From the NCBI GenBank assembly GCA_002007465.1, contig LNAC01000037.1, positions 414,290-478,289 on the forward strand: a stretch of 64,000 nt of DNA. Direction: 5' to 3'. This stretch comes from Ailurus styani. Lineage: Eukaryota > Chordata > Mammalia > Carnivora > Ailuridae. Under the pieces are notes generated by a model. That model searched no databases. It was not told where the DNA came from and saw only the letters and a list, made by a program, of their open reading frames with translations. Positions 46,195 to 56,959 of this stretch are shown in pieces (position 1 is the first letter of the stretch; each line of letters starts with the position of its first letter). A program made the position numbers and the translations under genes.

Positions 46195-46420
46195 GGGGCA
46201 CCTGGATGGCTCAGCTGGTTAAATGTCTGCCTTCAGCTCAGGTCATGATCCCAGGTCCTGGGATTGGGCCCTGTGTGTGTATGTGTTGGGGGGGGTGTTC
46301 CTGCTTAGTGGGGGGCATGTTTCTCCCTCTCCTTCTGTTCCTCCCCCTGCTCATGCTCTCTTGGTCACTTTCTCTCTCTCTCTTAAATAAATAAATATCT
46401 TTTTTAAAAAAATAAATATA
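46195..46420 (+). mobile_element. CAN-SINE with 14-bp imperfect TSD
   Basis: Plus-oriented: 'ggggcacctggatggctcag', a G8 run near 46290 replacing part of the body, CT tract, 'cttaaataaataaatatc'. Flanks 'agaacagagagaat' (46181-46194) and 'agaatagagagaag' (46421-46434). Confidence 0.92.
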
Positions 46421-46437
46421 AGAATAGAGAGAAGATT

Positions 46438-46706
46438 TATGGGTTAGAGTTCTCCAGAGAAGCAGAATCAACATTCAAGACCAAAGGCACTGTGCTGGCA
46501 GAATTCCTTTTTGCTTTGTATGGGTTAGTCTTACTTTATTAAGGCAATCAACTGATGGATGAGATCCACCTACATTTGGAGTGTAATCTGCTGTAGTCAA
46601 AATATTCCAATGTTAATCTCATCCAAAAAACACCTTTACCAAATGTTTGATCAAATATCTGGGCATTATGACCCAGCCAAGCTGACTCATAAAATTAACC
46701 ATCACA
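46438..46706 (-). mobile_element. MLT2-type ERVL solo LTR, shortened
   Basis: The plus strand starts 'tatgggttagagttctccag' and ends 'aattaaccatcaca', the reverse complement of an ERVL (MLT2) LTR's ends. Internal landmarks are 'gatgagatccacctacattt', 'taatctcatccaaaaaacac' and 'atatctgggcattatgaccc'. Roughly 200 bp of the usual LTR centre are missing. No ERVL internal region is present. Confidence 0.78.
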
Positions 46707-46709
46707 ATT

Positions 46710-48410
46710 AGAAAGGACTTAGAAGACCTTAATATTTTAATCTATCTGCACCAAACAGACAATAATGGAACATTCCATCCAATCATAACACAATGCACAT
46801 TATTCTCAAGTATACATAAACTATCCTTCAGACTAGCTCATATATTAGGCCACAGAACAAGTCTTAATAAATTTAAAGAATGAAAGCATGCAAAGCATCT
46901 TTTTGATCACAATATCGTGACTAGATTTAAAATGCAGAAGAAAAATGGGAAAAAAAAACAAGTATGTGGAAATCAAACTATACTCTCTTAAATATCTAAT
47001 GGATTACAGAAGAAATTATAAGGGAGATTTAAAAATACCTTGATATAAAGGAAAATTTAAAAAATGGTATTCCAGAGATATGGGATAGGCAAAAGCAATA
47101 ACAAGAGGATAAATTATAATTTTAAATGGAAGTTTAGATCTCATGGAAGAAAGATTTTATGGAAGAAAGATCTCCATTCAACAATCTAACTTTATAACTT
47201 ATTACAGACTGAATATCTATGTATTCCCCAAAACTCATGTGTTGAAATCCTAAACCCAAATATAATGGTTTTAGGAGGTGGGATATTAGTAGATGATTAG
47301 GTAGATCATGAGACCAGAGCCCTCATCAATGGGATTGGTGCCCATTGGCTTAGGAAGAACATTAAGAAAAGAAAATAAAGGGAATACAATTTGGAAATGA
47401 AAAATATTATCCCTGCTTACAGAATGCATAATCTTTTATGTAGAAAATACTAAATTGGGTGGGAAGAATGACCGTTATATCTAAGAAACAAATTGAGCAA
47501 AGATATAGGGCACAAATTTAATACTAAAAAATCGGTTGTGTTTTTGTATACTAACATTAATAACTCCAAAAAGGAAGTTAAGAAAATAATTCCACTTATA
47601 ATAAAAGAGAATAAAATACTTAGGATAACAAAAGACTTGTACTCTGTAGACTACAAAACTGTTCAAAGAAATTACAGAAAGACATACATTAATGGAAATG
47701 AATCTCATGTTTATACATTAGAAGGCAATATTTTTAAGATGCCAATATTACCGAAATGGTCTACAGATTTGATACAACTGCAATCAAAATCCCAATTATG
47801 TTTTTGGCAGAAATAGAAAAATCTATACTAAAATTCACATGTAATCTCAGGAGACATTTAGTAGCCAAAACAATCTTGAAAAAGAAAAGTTGGAGAACTT
47901 ATACTTCCTCATTCCAGATCTTACTATAAATGTACAGTAATCAAAAATGTAGCAGAGGAATAAAGACAGACAGAAAAACCAATAGATTGGAATAGAATAG
48001 ACAGATAAAACCCTCACCTATGTGGTCAAATGATGTTTGCCAAGGTTACACAGGCCATTCAATAGGAAAACGACCTTGCTTTCAATTAATGGCACTTAGA
48101 AAACTGAATGTCTACATGCAAAACACAGTAGTCAAATCCTTATCTTACAGTGTATACAAAAATTAATTCAAAACGAACTAAGGACAAAAATTTAAAAGCT
48201 AAAATTATTAAACCCTTAAATGAATACTTCAAGAAAAACCTTCAAGTCTTTATCCAAACTTTGAATTTGTCATTTATTTCTTGGATATGACAACAAAATC
48301 ATATGCAACAAAAGAAAAAAATAGAATTCATCAAAATTAAAAACTTTGGTGGGGTAAGGGACACTATCAAGAGATTAAAAAGACAACACAGAGAATGGGA
48401 GAAAATATTT
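46710..48410 (+). mobile_element. Old LINE-1 ORF2 fragment with LTR insertion
   Basis: Plus-oriented decayed ORF2. Endonuclease-side sequence runs through 46710-47190 ('cacattattctcaagtatac', 'ttaggccacagaacaagtct'). A MaLR LTR fragment follows, then RT/thumb text at 47493-47816 ('NTKKSVVFLYTNINNSKKEV', 'DLIQLQSKSQLCFWQK'), continuing to 48410. Strongly diverged, L1M-like. Confidence 0.78.
47208..47355 (+). mobile_element. MaLR LTR fragment
   Basis: 'ccccaaaactcatgtgttga', 'ggttttaggaggtgggatat', 'gagccctcatcaatgggatt' follow the order of mammalian apparent LTR retrotransposon LTRs (MLT1/MST). Only about 150 bp remain. The subfamily is uncertain. Confidence 0.55.
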
Positions 48411-48415
48411 GCTAT

Positions 48416-48848
48416 GGGAAAAATTTTGTCACCTTAAAAATTATATATTGAAGTCCTAAGCCCCAGTAACTCATAATGTATTTGTAAATAAGTCTTTAAA
48501 GAAGTAATTGAGGTAAAATGTAGTCATTATGGTAGGCCCTAATTCAATAAAACTACTGTCTTTATAAGTAAAGGAGATTAAAACACAGACACTTATAATA
48601 GGAAGATTTCTTGATACAGAGAGAAGATGGCCAAGAAAGATAATTCAAGACTTATCATTCCTGCTTATACATTGATCTTGGACTCTTAGCTTTCAGAACT
48701 ATGAGAAAATACATTACTGTTACTTGTCCCCCAGTCTGTGGGATATATAGTGGAGATACTAGCAAACTGATAAAGATTTTGGTACCAGGAGGTGGAGTAC
48801 TGATATAACAAATACCTTAAAATGTGGAAGCAATTTTTGATGTAGATA
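48416..48848 (+). mobile_element. MLT1-type MaLR LTR
   Basis: 'ttgaagtcctaagccccagt', 'aggtaaaatgtagtcattat', 'ggtaggccctaattcaataa', 'cttggactcttagctttcag', 'aactatgagaaaatacatta', 'agatactagcaaactgataa' match MLT1 LTR landmarks end to end. It sits inside the old L1, which resumes at about 48850. Confidence 0.78.
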
Positions 48849-48903
48849 ATGGATAGTTTCTAAAACTAGGCATTTACCCAAAGCATACAAAAATATTAGA
48901 TCA

Positions 48904-49092
48904 GGGCACCTGGGTGGCTCAGTGGGTTAAAGCCTCTGCCTTCGGCTCAGGTCATGATCTCGGGGTCCTGGGATCGAGCCCCGCATCAGGCTCTTCACTT
49001 GGTGGAGAGCCTGCTTCCCCCACTCCCTCTGCCTGCCTCTCTTACTACTTGTAATCTCTCTCTCTCTGTGTCAAATAAATAAAAATTAAAAA
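48904..49092 (+). mobile_element. CAN-SINE with 15-bp TSD
   Basis: Plus-oriented and close to the young consensus: 'gggcacctgggtggctcagt', 'gggatcgagccccgcatcag', 'tactacttgtaatctctctc'. TSD 'aaaaatattagatca' (48889-48903) and 'aaaaatattagttca' (49093-49107), one mismatch. Confidence 0.96.
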
Positions 49093-49207
49093 AAAAATAT
49101 TAGTTCAAAGGGATATAGGTATCCCAATGTCTATAGCAGCATTACCTACAATAGCCATATTATGGAAACAGCCCAAATGGCCATCCACTGATGAATGGAT
49201 AAAGAAG

Positions 49208-49209
<2 letters not shown>

Positions 49210-49254
<45 letters not shown>
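49210..49254. repeat. (CA)n microsatellite inside L1
   Basis: An uninterrupted run of about 22 CA units at the same L1 ORF2 position as the other L1-borne dinucleotide repeats. Confidence 0.95.
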
Positions 49255-49258
<4 letters not shown>

Positions 49259-49675
49259 CTATTATATATAATGGAATATTATTCAGCCATGAAAAAGAAT
49301 GAAATTTTGCCACCTGCAATTATGTGTATGGAGCTAGAGTGTATTATGCTAAGTGAAATAAGTCAGTCAGAAAAACACAAATACCATATGACCTCACTCT
49401 TAAGTGAAATTTAAGAAACAAAACAAACGGGCAAAGGGGGAAAACAAGAGACAATCCAAGAAATAGACTCAATTATAGAGAACAAAATGATGATTAACAG
49501 AGGGGAGGTGGATGGGGAGATAGGTAAATGGGTGATGGAGATTAAGGAGTGCATTTGCTGTGATGAGCACCAGGTATTTTATGGAAGTGTTGAATCACTA
49601 CATTGTACACCTTAAATTAATATTACACTGTAATCAACTAACTAGAATTTAAATAACATTTTTTAAAAAAATAAA

Positions 49676-50715
49676 TGAATATAGATTTTTTACATTAGAA
49701 AATTAAAACAGTTTTGAGGTATATGTTAGAAAACTTGATATTCCCTTGAAGGATCTGTTGATAGAAATGTGAAATTTATATGTGATTATTGAATATGTTC
49801 ATAAATAAAAGGGGATAACTCTAAAGAAAGTTTCTATCACTTTAGAGTTATACCATCATAAAGAGAATGTTGGTAGAAATATGAATGTTAAAAATGCTTC
49901 TTGTGAGATCTCAGATAGAAATGACAAACACATTGTTGGAAACTGCAGAAAAGTTGATCCTTGTTATAAAGTGGCAAATAGCTTGGATATATTTGGTTTT
50001 AGTTTTTGGAAAATAATACTTATTATTAATAAACTTAGATATTTAACTGAGAAGACTTATAAGCAAAGTTTTGAAGTCATGGCCTGATGTCTTCTTGAAA
50101 ATTCAAGAGAAAATAGAGAAAGTAAAGGGGGAATTGTTAAGGAAAAAGAAACAAACATAGAAAGATTTGGAAAATTCTCAGCCCATCCATACTTCAGAAA
50201 ATAAGTAAGAACATTCTTGAGAAAACACTAAATGTATAGCTAGATAAAATTTGCTAAATATGTTATAGACTTGTGACTTATGTATTTCATAAATGATCTC
50301 AGGAAAAACCAGGAACGGAAATATAGTTATACCAGCAGAACCACTGCTAGTTTTGAAGGATGGACACAAAGATGAAATAAAATGAAGGCAGGTTGTTGTA
50401 CTTCCAGTATTCTTCAAGATGTGAGAGTAGAGCTATATAGCTATGAACCTGTGTTATATCTCAGGAAAAGGGAAGAATAATCCCAAAATGTTTTAGAATT
50501 TTGTAGAGTTGCTACTGTCACCATGGGCCCAGAAGGCAGAGACCTGGAGATCTGTCTCCTCCTTGATTCAAAAGCAGTCAGGGCTGCCTCTCAGGACTGA
50601 GGTTTTGTTGCTGCCAAACATGGATGAAGGATTAGGGATACCAACCAGGTGTACACAGAAGACAGGGATGCCCTGGAAGTCTTGGAGAAAAAAGCATTGA
50701 GCTAAAGAGTATTAT
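49676..50715. other. No feature recognised
   Basis: AT-rich to mixed DNA with no clear repeat. 50505-50700 is more GC-rich ('ccatgggcccagaaggcaga', 'ccaaacatggatgaaggatt') and could be a remnant of an old LTR or unique sequence. Confidence 0.45.
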
Positions 50716-51511
50716 TCTTTTTTTTATATTTTAAATTATTTTTTTCAGTGATCTGGGATTCACTGTTTATGCACCATACCCAATGTTCCATGCAATACAC
50801 ACCCTCCTCAATACCCACCACCAGGCTCACCCATCCCCCCCTACACTCCATAACTCTCAGTTTGATTCTCAGAGTCCACAGTCTCATAGTTCACCTTCCC
50901 TTCCGATTTACCCCAATTCACTTTTCCTTTCCTTCTCCTAAAGTCCTCCATTTTATTTCTTATGTTCCACAAGTGAAACCATATTATAATTGGCTTTCTC
51001 TTCTTGACTTATTTCACTTAGCATAATCTCGTCCAGACCAGTCCATGTTGATAAAAAAGTTGGCTTGTCATCTTTCTGATGGCTGTGTAATATTCCATTG
51101 TATATATGGACCACATCTTCTTTATCCGTTCATCTATTGAAGGGCATTTTGGCTCTTTCCACAGTTTGGCAATAGTGGACATTGCTGCTATGAACACTGG
51201 GGTACATATGGCACTTCTTTTCACTACATCTGTATCTTTGCAGTAATACCCCATAGTGCAATTGCAGGGTCTTAGGGTAGCTCTATTTTTAATTTTTTTG
51301 AGGAATCTCCACACAGTTTTCCAAAGTGGTTGCACCAACTCGCATTCCCACCAACAGTGTAAGAGGGTTCCCCTTTCTTCACAACTTCTCCAAAATTTGT
51401 TTTTTCTTACCTTGTCGATTTTTGCCATTCTAACTGGTGTAAAGTGGTATCTCAATGTGGTTTGATTTGAATTTCACTGATGGCTAGTGATGATGAACAC
51501 TTTTCATGTGG
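50716..51511 (-). mobile_element. 5'-truncated LINE-1
   Basis: Poly-T, then antisense 3'UTR ('tgcaccatacccaatgttcc', 'ccaccaccaggctcacccat') and the ORF2 C-terminus on the minus strand at 51018-51455 ('TPVRMAKIDKVRKNKFW', 'MGYYCKDTDVVKRSAICTP', 'MEYYTAIRK'). It ends near 51511 ('gatgaacacttttcatg'). Well preserved but with stops. Confidence 0.9.
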
Positions 51512-52715
51512 CTTGCAATATTATAGGAATTTGAGGATCAGCTTTTCAAATTCTGCAAAATATTCTTAGTGTTTTGATAATAATAGCATTGTAGTAATAC
51601 ATTGGTTTGGGTAGTATTGCCATATTCAGCATATTAATATTCACTTCATGAACACAGGACACCTTTCCATTTATTGAGGTTTTTTAATATTTTTAGTAAT
51701 ATTTTGTTTTTAGTTCACAAGTTTTTCTGTTCTTTTGTTAAACTTATTTATTAGTATTTTATTCTTTAATATATCATTGTAAATATAATTGCTTTCTTAT
51801 TTTTGTTAATCTTTTTATATTGATCATTCCTGGTTTCTGTACAGAAATGCAGATTTTTTATTTTTTACTGATCTTGTACCTCTTAGCAGTATTCATTCCT
51901 TCACTCTTGTATCCTTTTGAAGATTATTTAGCGTTTTCTTTTTGTAGGATCATGTAATCTGTGAAGACAATTTTCCTTTTTCCTTCTTGAGTCATTTTAG
52001 GTTGTGTGTGTCACTAGGAGCATGTAATTTAATCTAACTTGTCTAATTTATCAGTGTAAAATTGTCAATCATATTCTTTTATAATTATTTAATTTCTGTA
52101 AGATTGTTAGTGATTGCTTCATTTCTAGTTGTGCTTTCAGTTATTTTTGTTATTTCTTATTTCTCCTTTGTCAGTATACTAAAGATTTATCAATTTTATT
52201 TATTTTTTCAAAGACCCAATTTTTGCTTCCTTTGACTCTCATTATTGTTTTTCTAGCCCCGGATAATTTAAATCTTCTGAAATCTGTTTTTTGTGTTAAT
52301 ATATATATATATTATATATAAATATGTACACTTATAAATTTATATATATAACTATATATATAACAAAAATTTAGCATTCTATTTTTAAGAATATCATTCT
52401 GTGTCATTTAATACATTCACATTGATGTGCAGCCTTGACTAACCTCCATCACCAGACTTTTTCATCTTACATCCCTGAAACTCAGTAGTCATTTATCACT
52501 AACTCCCAATCATCCCTCCCCATGGCCTATGGAAATCACCATTGTACTTTCTGTCTATAAATTTAACTCATTTGGATATATCATTTAAGTGGTATCACAA
52601 TATTTGTCCTTTTGTGACTGCTTTATTTCACTCAGTATGTCTCGAAGGTTAATTCATGTAGCATGTGTTCAGAATTCCCTTTATTTTAAAAAATAAATAA
52701 TATTCCATTTTATTT

Positions 52716-53297
52716 ATATATCACTTCTATGTCCCTTCAAAATTTATGTATTGAATCCTTAACCTCTAATGTGACTGTATTTGCAGATAAAGTCTTTATG
52801 AGGTAGTTAAGCATAAACAAGTTCATAAGAATAGGCCCCTAATCCAAAAGGACTATGGTTTTTATATAAAGAGGGAAGGAAATCTCTTTCTCTCTCTCTG
52901 CTATGTGAGGATATAAAAAGGAAGAGGTCATCTGTAACCCATGGAGAGTTTCCTCACCTTGATATTTATATGGATTTTTTTAAAATTTTTTTTAGATTTA
53001 TTTATTTATTTGACAAGAGAGAGAGATCACAAGTAGGCAGAGAGGCAGGCAGAGAGAGAGGAGGAAGCAGGCTCTCTGCCGAGCAGAGAGTCTGATGTGG
53101 GCCTTGATCCCAGGACCCTGAGATCATGACCTGAGCTGAAGGCAGAGGCTTTAACCCACTGAGCCACCCAGGCGCCCAGGATTTTGATTTTTATATTGGG
53201 CTTCTAGTATCCAGAACTGTGAGAAGGTAATTTTTTTTGTTGTTTCAGCCACTAAACTATGGTATTCTCTTATGGAAGCCCAAATAGACTAATATAA
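52716..53297 (+). mobile_element. MLT1-type MaLR LTR, split by a CAN-SINE
   Basis: 'aatgtgactgtatttgcaga', 'ataggcccctaatccaaaag', 'tgctatgtgaggatataaaa' before the SINE, and 'ttctagtatccagaactgtg', 'gccactaaactatggtattc', 'gcccaaatagactaatataa' after it, are in MLT1 order. About 390 bp without the SINE. Confidence 0.8.
52981..53178 (-). mobile_element. CAN-SINE
   Basis: Reverse-oriented and close to the young consensus: 'atcacaagtaggcagagagg', 'ctctctgccgagcagagagt', head 'gagccacccaggcgccc'. 'ggatttt' on both sides (52972 and 53179) marks a short or eroded TSD. Confidence 0.94.
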
Positions 53298-53775
53298 CCA
53301 TATTTTCTTTACCCCTTTATCGGTCAATGGATTCTTGGTTTAATATGATATTTGATTATTATGAACAATGCTGCTATAAATATGGGTGTACAAATATATG
53401 TTCTAGGCCCTGCTTTCAGTTATTTTAGGTATATACCCAGAAATGGAATTCTATGTGATGTTTAATTATTTGAGACCCTTCCATTCTATTTTCCATAGTA
53501 GGTATAACATTTTACATTTCCATTAGCAATGTCGGTGTTCCAATTTCTCCATATCATTGCTAATACTTTTTCATTTATTTTATTTTATAAAAATGGTCAT
53601 ATGATAGGTGTGAAATGATACATAATTGTGGTTTTAGTTTTATTTCCTTAATGATAGTAATGTTCAGTATTTTCTCATGTGGTTGTTTGACATTTTATAT
53701 ATCTTCAGAAAAGTGTCTGTTCAATTCTTCTGCACGTTTTAAATTGTGGTTGCTGAATTTATATATTATTTATAG

Positions 53776-53972
53776 TGTTACAGAACCTGGACTGGATCAC
53801 CTGACAGAAGAACCAAGTGGCACTCAGAGATCTTGGAGAATCTACTTTTGTGGCACTTTTGGAGCACACAGGAGGTGGGGCAGAAAGAAGAACCCGGAAG
53901 GCCCCTGGGGCAGGGACTGGGATTCCACTGCTGGCTTGGTTGGCCATCCTAGAACACAGATTTTCCTTATCA
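53776..53972 (-). repeat. ERV 3' LTR (197 bp)
   Basis: On plus it runs from 'tgttacagaacctggactgg' to 'gattttccttatca'. It is homologous to 58280-58481. The length is short for a gammaretroviral LTR. I see no TATA box and no AATAAA or ATTAAA on the coding strand. Confidence 0.93.
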
Positions 53973-53984
53973 TTCCCCCCCCCT
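53973..53984 (-). promoter_or_regulatory. Polypurine tract
   Basis: On the minus strand 'aagggggggg' plus 'aa' lies directly upstream of the 3' LTR, the expected plus-strand primer position. Confidence 0.85.
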
Positions 53985-53989
53985 TGATG

Positions 53990-56010
53990 CCCCTTTAAAC
54001 ACCTACTTTAGAGGGCATCATTTTCATCTACTATGGGTCAATAACCCTGCAAAGCTAATACATAGTCACCAGCTTGCCTGGTGACAGTATCTTCTATGAG
54101 CTTTATGAGGGTGTTTAGTATGCAGGGGCCATCAATGATGATGAAGAGGATGGAGATAAAAGGCCCAGAAAAGGGGAGTAGCCAGGAGATCCATTGGCCA
54201 AATCCTCCAACTCCCCATGTTTCTAGCTCTTTCTTTCTTTTTAATATACTTTCCTTTAGTGATTGTGGACATTGCTGCTATGAACATTGGGGTACATATG
54301 GCCCTTCTTAGATGCCCTTCAACAGACGAATGGATAAAGAAAATGTGGTCTATACACACAATGGAATATTACACAACCATCAGAAAGAATGAACACCCAA
54401 CTTTTATATCAATGTGCACGGGTCTGGAGGAGATTATGCTGACTGAAATAAGAGGTCAATTATTATATGGTTTCACTTACTTGTGGAACATCAGGAATAA
54501 AATGGAGGACTTTAGGAGGAGGAAAGGAAAAGTGAATTGGGGTAAATTGGAGGGAGAGATGAACCATGAGAGACAGTGGATTCTGAGAAACAAACTGAGG
54601 ATTATGGAGGGGAGGGGGGAGGGGGGATGGGTGAGCCAGTAGTGGGTATTAAGGAGGGCACGTGTTGCATGAAACACTGGGTGTGGTGCATAAGCAATGA
54701 ATTTTGGAACACTGAAAAAATAAAGTAAAAAAAAAAACTTTCCTTTAATTCTTTAACTTTTGTGGTTACTATTCCCAATTGGCTTACATAGTAGCAACAC
54801 TCCTCCCCTAAGAATACACATGTCCTCCTTTCTTGGCTGTGTGTGAGTAGGTCTAGGGCCTGTAGGTTCTGGAGGGTGACTGCCACTAGGGAATTTATCT
54901 GGCTTTGTAGCGAAGGAAGGGAGTCTGCAATTCTTTACATGTCCTCATTTAATTCCTGGGAGGATTTCTGGTAGAACTGGAATGAGGTACCTAAGCCTGC
55001 TGCCCCTGCTCTGAGACCTGAGAGGTCCCTGTTCCTAATAGAACCATAGCTAGGGCTACTTATTTCTGTCTGCTCAGGTGGGGGCTGAGAGCCCATTCAA
55101 CTTCCTGATCAGATCAGTCAGAGATGTCAAGGGTGAGGAAGATGGGCATAGACAAGCCTTCCCAGTTTACTCAGAAGCACTGGAAATCTGTATTTCCACA
55201 CAGGAGGAAGGCACCAGAAGGGGCACAGTAAGTTACTGGAGCACAGCTGGACTGGGACTGAACCATAGCTAATTTTGCCAGTCTCAAGACTGGCCGGGCA
55301 GGTAATGTTGTCTTTGGTGGGGTAGAGCTGAATGTTAAATGCTACTGGGCAATCAGTTTGGTTGAGTTCCAGGCCTTTCTACTCCCGTTCTCCTAGTCCA
55401 GATCCCAATACACAGGTACTGGGGTTCTAAAATTGGCTTTATGAACTAAAGGTAAGCAAAGCCAGCATGCTTGCATATGTTCACTAGTGTTCTGGATCAA
55501 TGCATAGGCTTCCTCAAGGACCCAGCCAACCTGTTGGGCACAAGCTAGGACTTGGGTTAACTGCTGAAGCCCTGAAAGGTCAATGCCATGATAGGCTGTC
55601 CCCTTAGAGCCTTTAAGGCTTGTTTAGCCTTTTTATCTTCTTCTTTTTACATCTGATCCTGAGATCCTCCCCCATTTGATATCCCATATTGGGTTAGATA
55701 GGTCCAGCAAGCAATGGTGCCCTTGTTACCTCTAATTTTACAGTCCCATTGGGTGTTAGTTATTTGTCAAGTCTAATATTTTTCCCATTATATATGCAGA
55801 AGGTCAGGAATCCTGTAAGCAGGAAAATGTAGCAATGCATCCCAGAGTAACCCCATAAGCAACAACAATGGCAAGTCTCTGAAGGAAAGTCCAATCAGAA
55901 GGGGCAACAATGTAGAGTCCAACTCCTAAGATGAGGGATATCATGCCAATAAAAACTAGGAACCATGGTGAGCAGATGTCCATTAGTTGGTGGGGTCCTG
56001 TCAAAGGCAA
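53990..56010 (-). pseudogene. env: Decayed env of the ERV
   Basis: A hydrophobic signal-like segment lies at about 55860-55980. The surface-unit CWLC motif is at 55456-55467, and the end of the surface unit is near 55200. A fusion-peptide-like G/S/A-rich stretch lies at 54990-55060. The transmembrane subunit has the conserved 'LQNLQALDLLT' region and the CX6CC motif at 54794-54820 (C-VFLGEE-CC). A membrane anchor and 'GPCI' text lie at 54080-54200. CXXC and CX6CC together are the pairing that links the two subunits covalently in gammaretroviral envelopes. Several stops and frameshifts, and an L1 at 54261-54736, destroy the gene. The receptor-binding part appears mostly deleted. Confidence 0.85.
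54261..54736 (+). mobile_element. Truncated LINE-1 with inverted 5' segment, inside ERV env
   Basis: 54310-54736 is plus-oriented L1 (ORF2 end 'IRKNEHPTFISMCTGLEEIM', 3'UTR, tail). 54261-54309 ('gattgtggacattgctgcta', 'ggggtacatatggcccttct') is the adjoining upstream L1 stretch in reverse orientation, with about 20 bases lost between. TSD 'actttccttta' at 54248-54258 and 54737-54747. This is the twin-priming structure. Confidence 0.93.
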
Positions 56011-56059
56011 AGCCAGAGTAGGTTCGTGGGGTCTGGCTGGACTTTCTACTGGTGCAACT

Positions 56060-56955
56060 CCTCATCCAAATGAACTTTCTTCACTTTGGAGTAGTGGACC
56101 CACGGGGTGACACCGGAGGTCCTGAGGGCAGTAGGGGTGATTAGAACAACAGTGGGGGCCCCTGTCCACTGCAGTTTGAGGGAGTATTTCTTCTAATCAT
56201 TGACCCAAACTGATTCCCCTGTCTGGAAGGAGTGTATCTGAGACCCTAAGGAGATTAGGGCCCTTTCAATGGTGTATTTTTGTGACATATTTAGGGTGGC
56301 CCCCAGGGCCTGAAGATGCTCCTTTATTTCTTTATCTCCAACCTGATGTAAGTTTCCTGGAAGACTCCCTGGTCATGGGGTAAGCTGTCCACATACTAAT
56401 TCAAAAGGGGAGAAACCTAGTGTCATAGGCATACAGCAAGCACGCAGGAGAGCTAGGGGTAGCAGATCCGACCATGGGAGGTTAGTCTCCTGACAAAACT
56501 TTGCTAAGGTTCCCCAGAGGTTGTAATTCATCCACTCTACTTTCCCTGAGCTTCAGGGCCAGTAAGCAATGTGGAGTCTCCAGGTGATGCTGAGAGATTT
56601 TGTCAAGACCTGTAAATGTCTTCTACAAATGCGGGTTCATTGTCACTATGGATTATTAATGGCAGGCTAAACCAGGTCAGGATCTCCTGCAAGAGGACTT
56701 TAGGTACTTCCTGACTTCATTCTATACTGGTTGGGAAGGCTTTGACACACCCAGAGTTTATGCATACTCTTGATAAGAGATGTCTGTACCCCCTGCTCAG
56801 CTGCACATCTGTGAAGTCTATTTCTAAATCTTTGAAAGGGGTCACATCCTCTAGATGCTTGGCAGGGGCCGTGGTGCAGATCTTTGACAGATATACAACT
56901 GGCCATTGCCAGGATCCAACAGTCTGGGTGAGTACCCCAAGTACTATCTTTTCTT
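56060..56955 (-). pseudogene. pol: Decayed pol of the ERV (RT end and integrase)
   Basis: A short piece with 'GVLTQTVGSWQWPVVYLSK' at about 56895-56955 matches the start of the RNase H/connection region. It is followed at once by the integrase core: first catalytic Asp in 'EIDFTDV', second in 'SDNEPAF' (about 56630-56650) and third catalytic Glu in 'GKVEWMN' (about 56540-56560, in another frame). The integrase C-terminus ('ITPTALRTSGVTPWVHYSKV') lies near 56080-56150. Protease, most of RT and most of RNase H are missing. Multiple frameshifts. Confidence 0.85.
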
Positions 56956-56959
56956 TTTC

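Larger units (their letters stand above)
48850..49672 (+). mobile_element. LINE-1 ORF2 C-terminus and 3'UTR
   Basis: Continuation of plus-oriented L1: 'PMSIAALPTIAILWKQPKWP'-type text at 49115-49180, a CA microsatellite, then 'MEYYSAMKKNEILPPA' and the 3'UTR, ending 'ctaactagaatttaaataac' and an A-tail. The 95-residue frame at 49127-49414 reads through the microsatellite as Thr-His repeats. Confidence 0.9.
51512..53771 (-). mobile_element. Old LINE-1, left of the ERV
   Basis: The minus strand holds decayed L1M-like sequence: RT-side text at 51512-52290 ('ggatcagcttttcaaattct', 'tccatttattgaggtttttt'), a TA-rich run, 3'UTR-like sequence at 52390-52715 ('catccctccccatggcctat'), and ORF2 C-terminal antisense at 53298-53771 ('acaatgctgctataaatatg'). 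This is probably more than one fragment. An MLT1 LTR lies inside. Confidence 0.6.

Noticed and set aside
49127..49414. Thr-His repeat protein
   Set aside because: An L1 ORF2 fragment read through a CA microsatellite.
54602..54886. Domesticated (syncytin-like) env frame
   Set aside because: The frame carries the transmembrane-subunit motif but runs into an inserted L1 after about 50 codons and has stops upstream.
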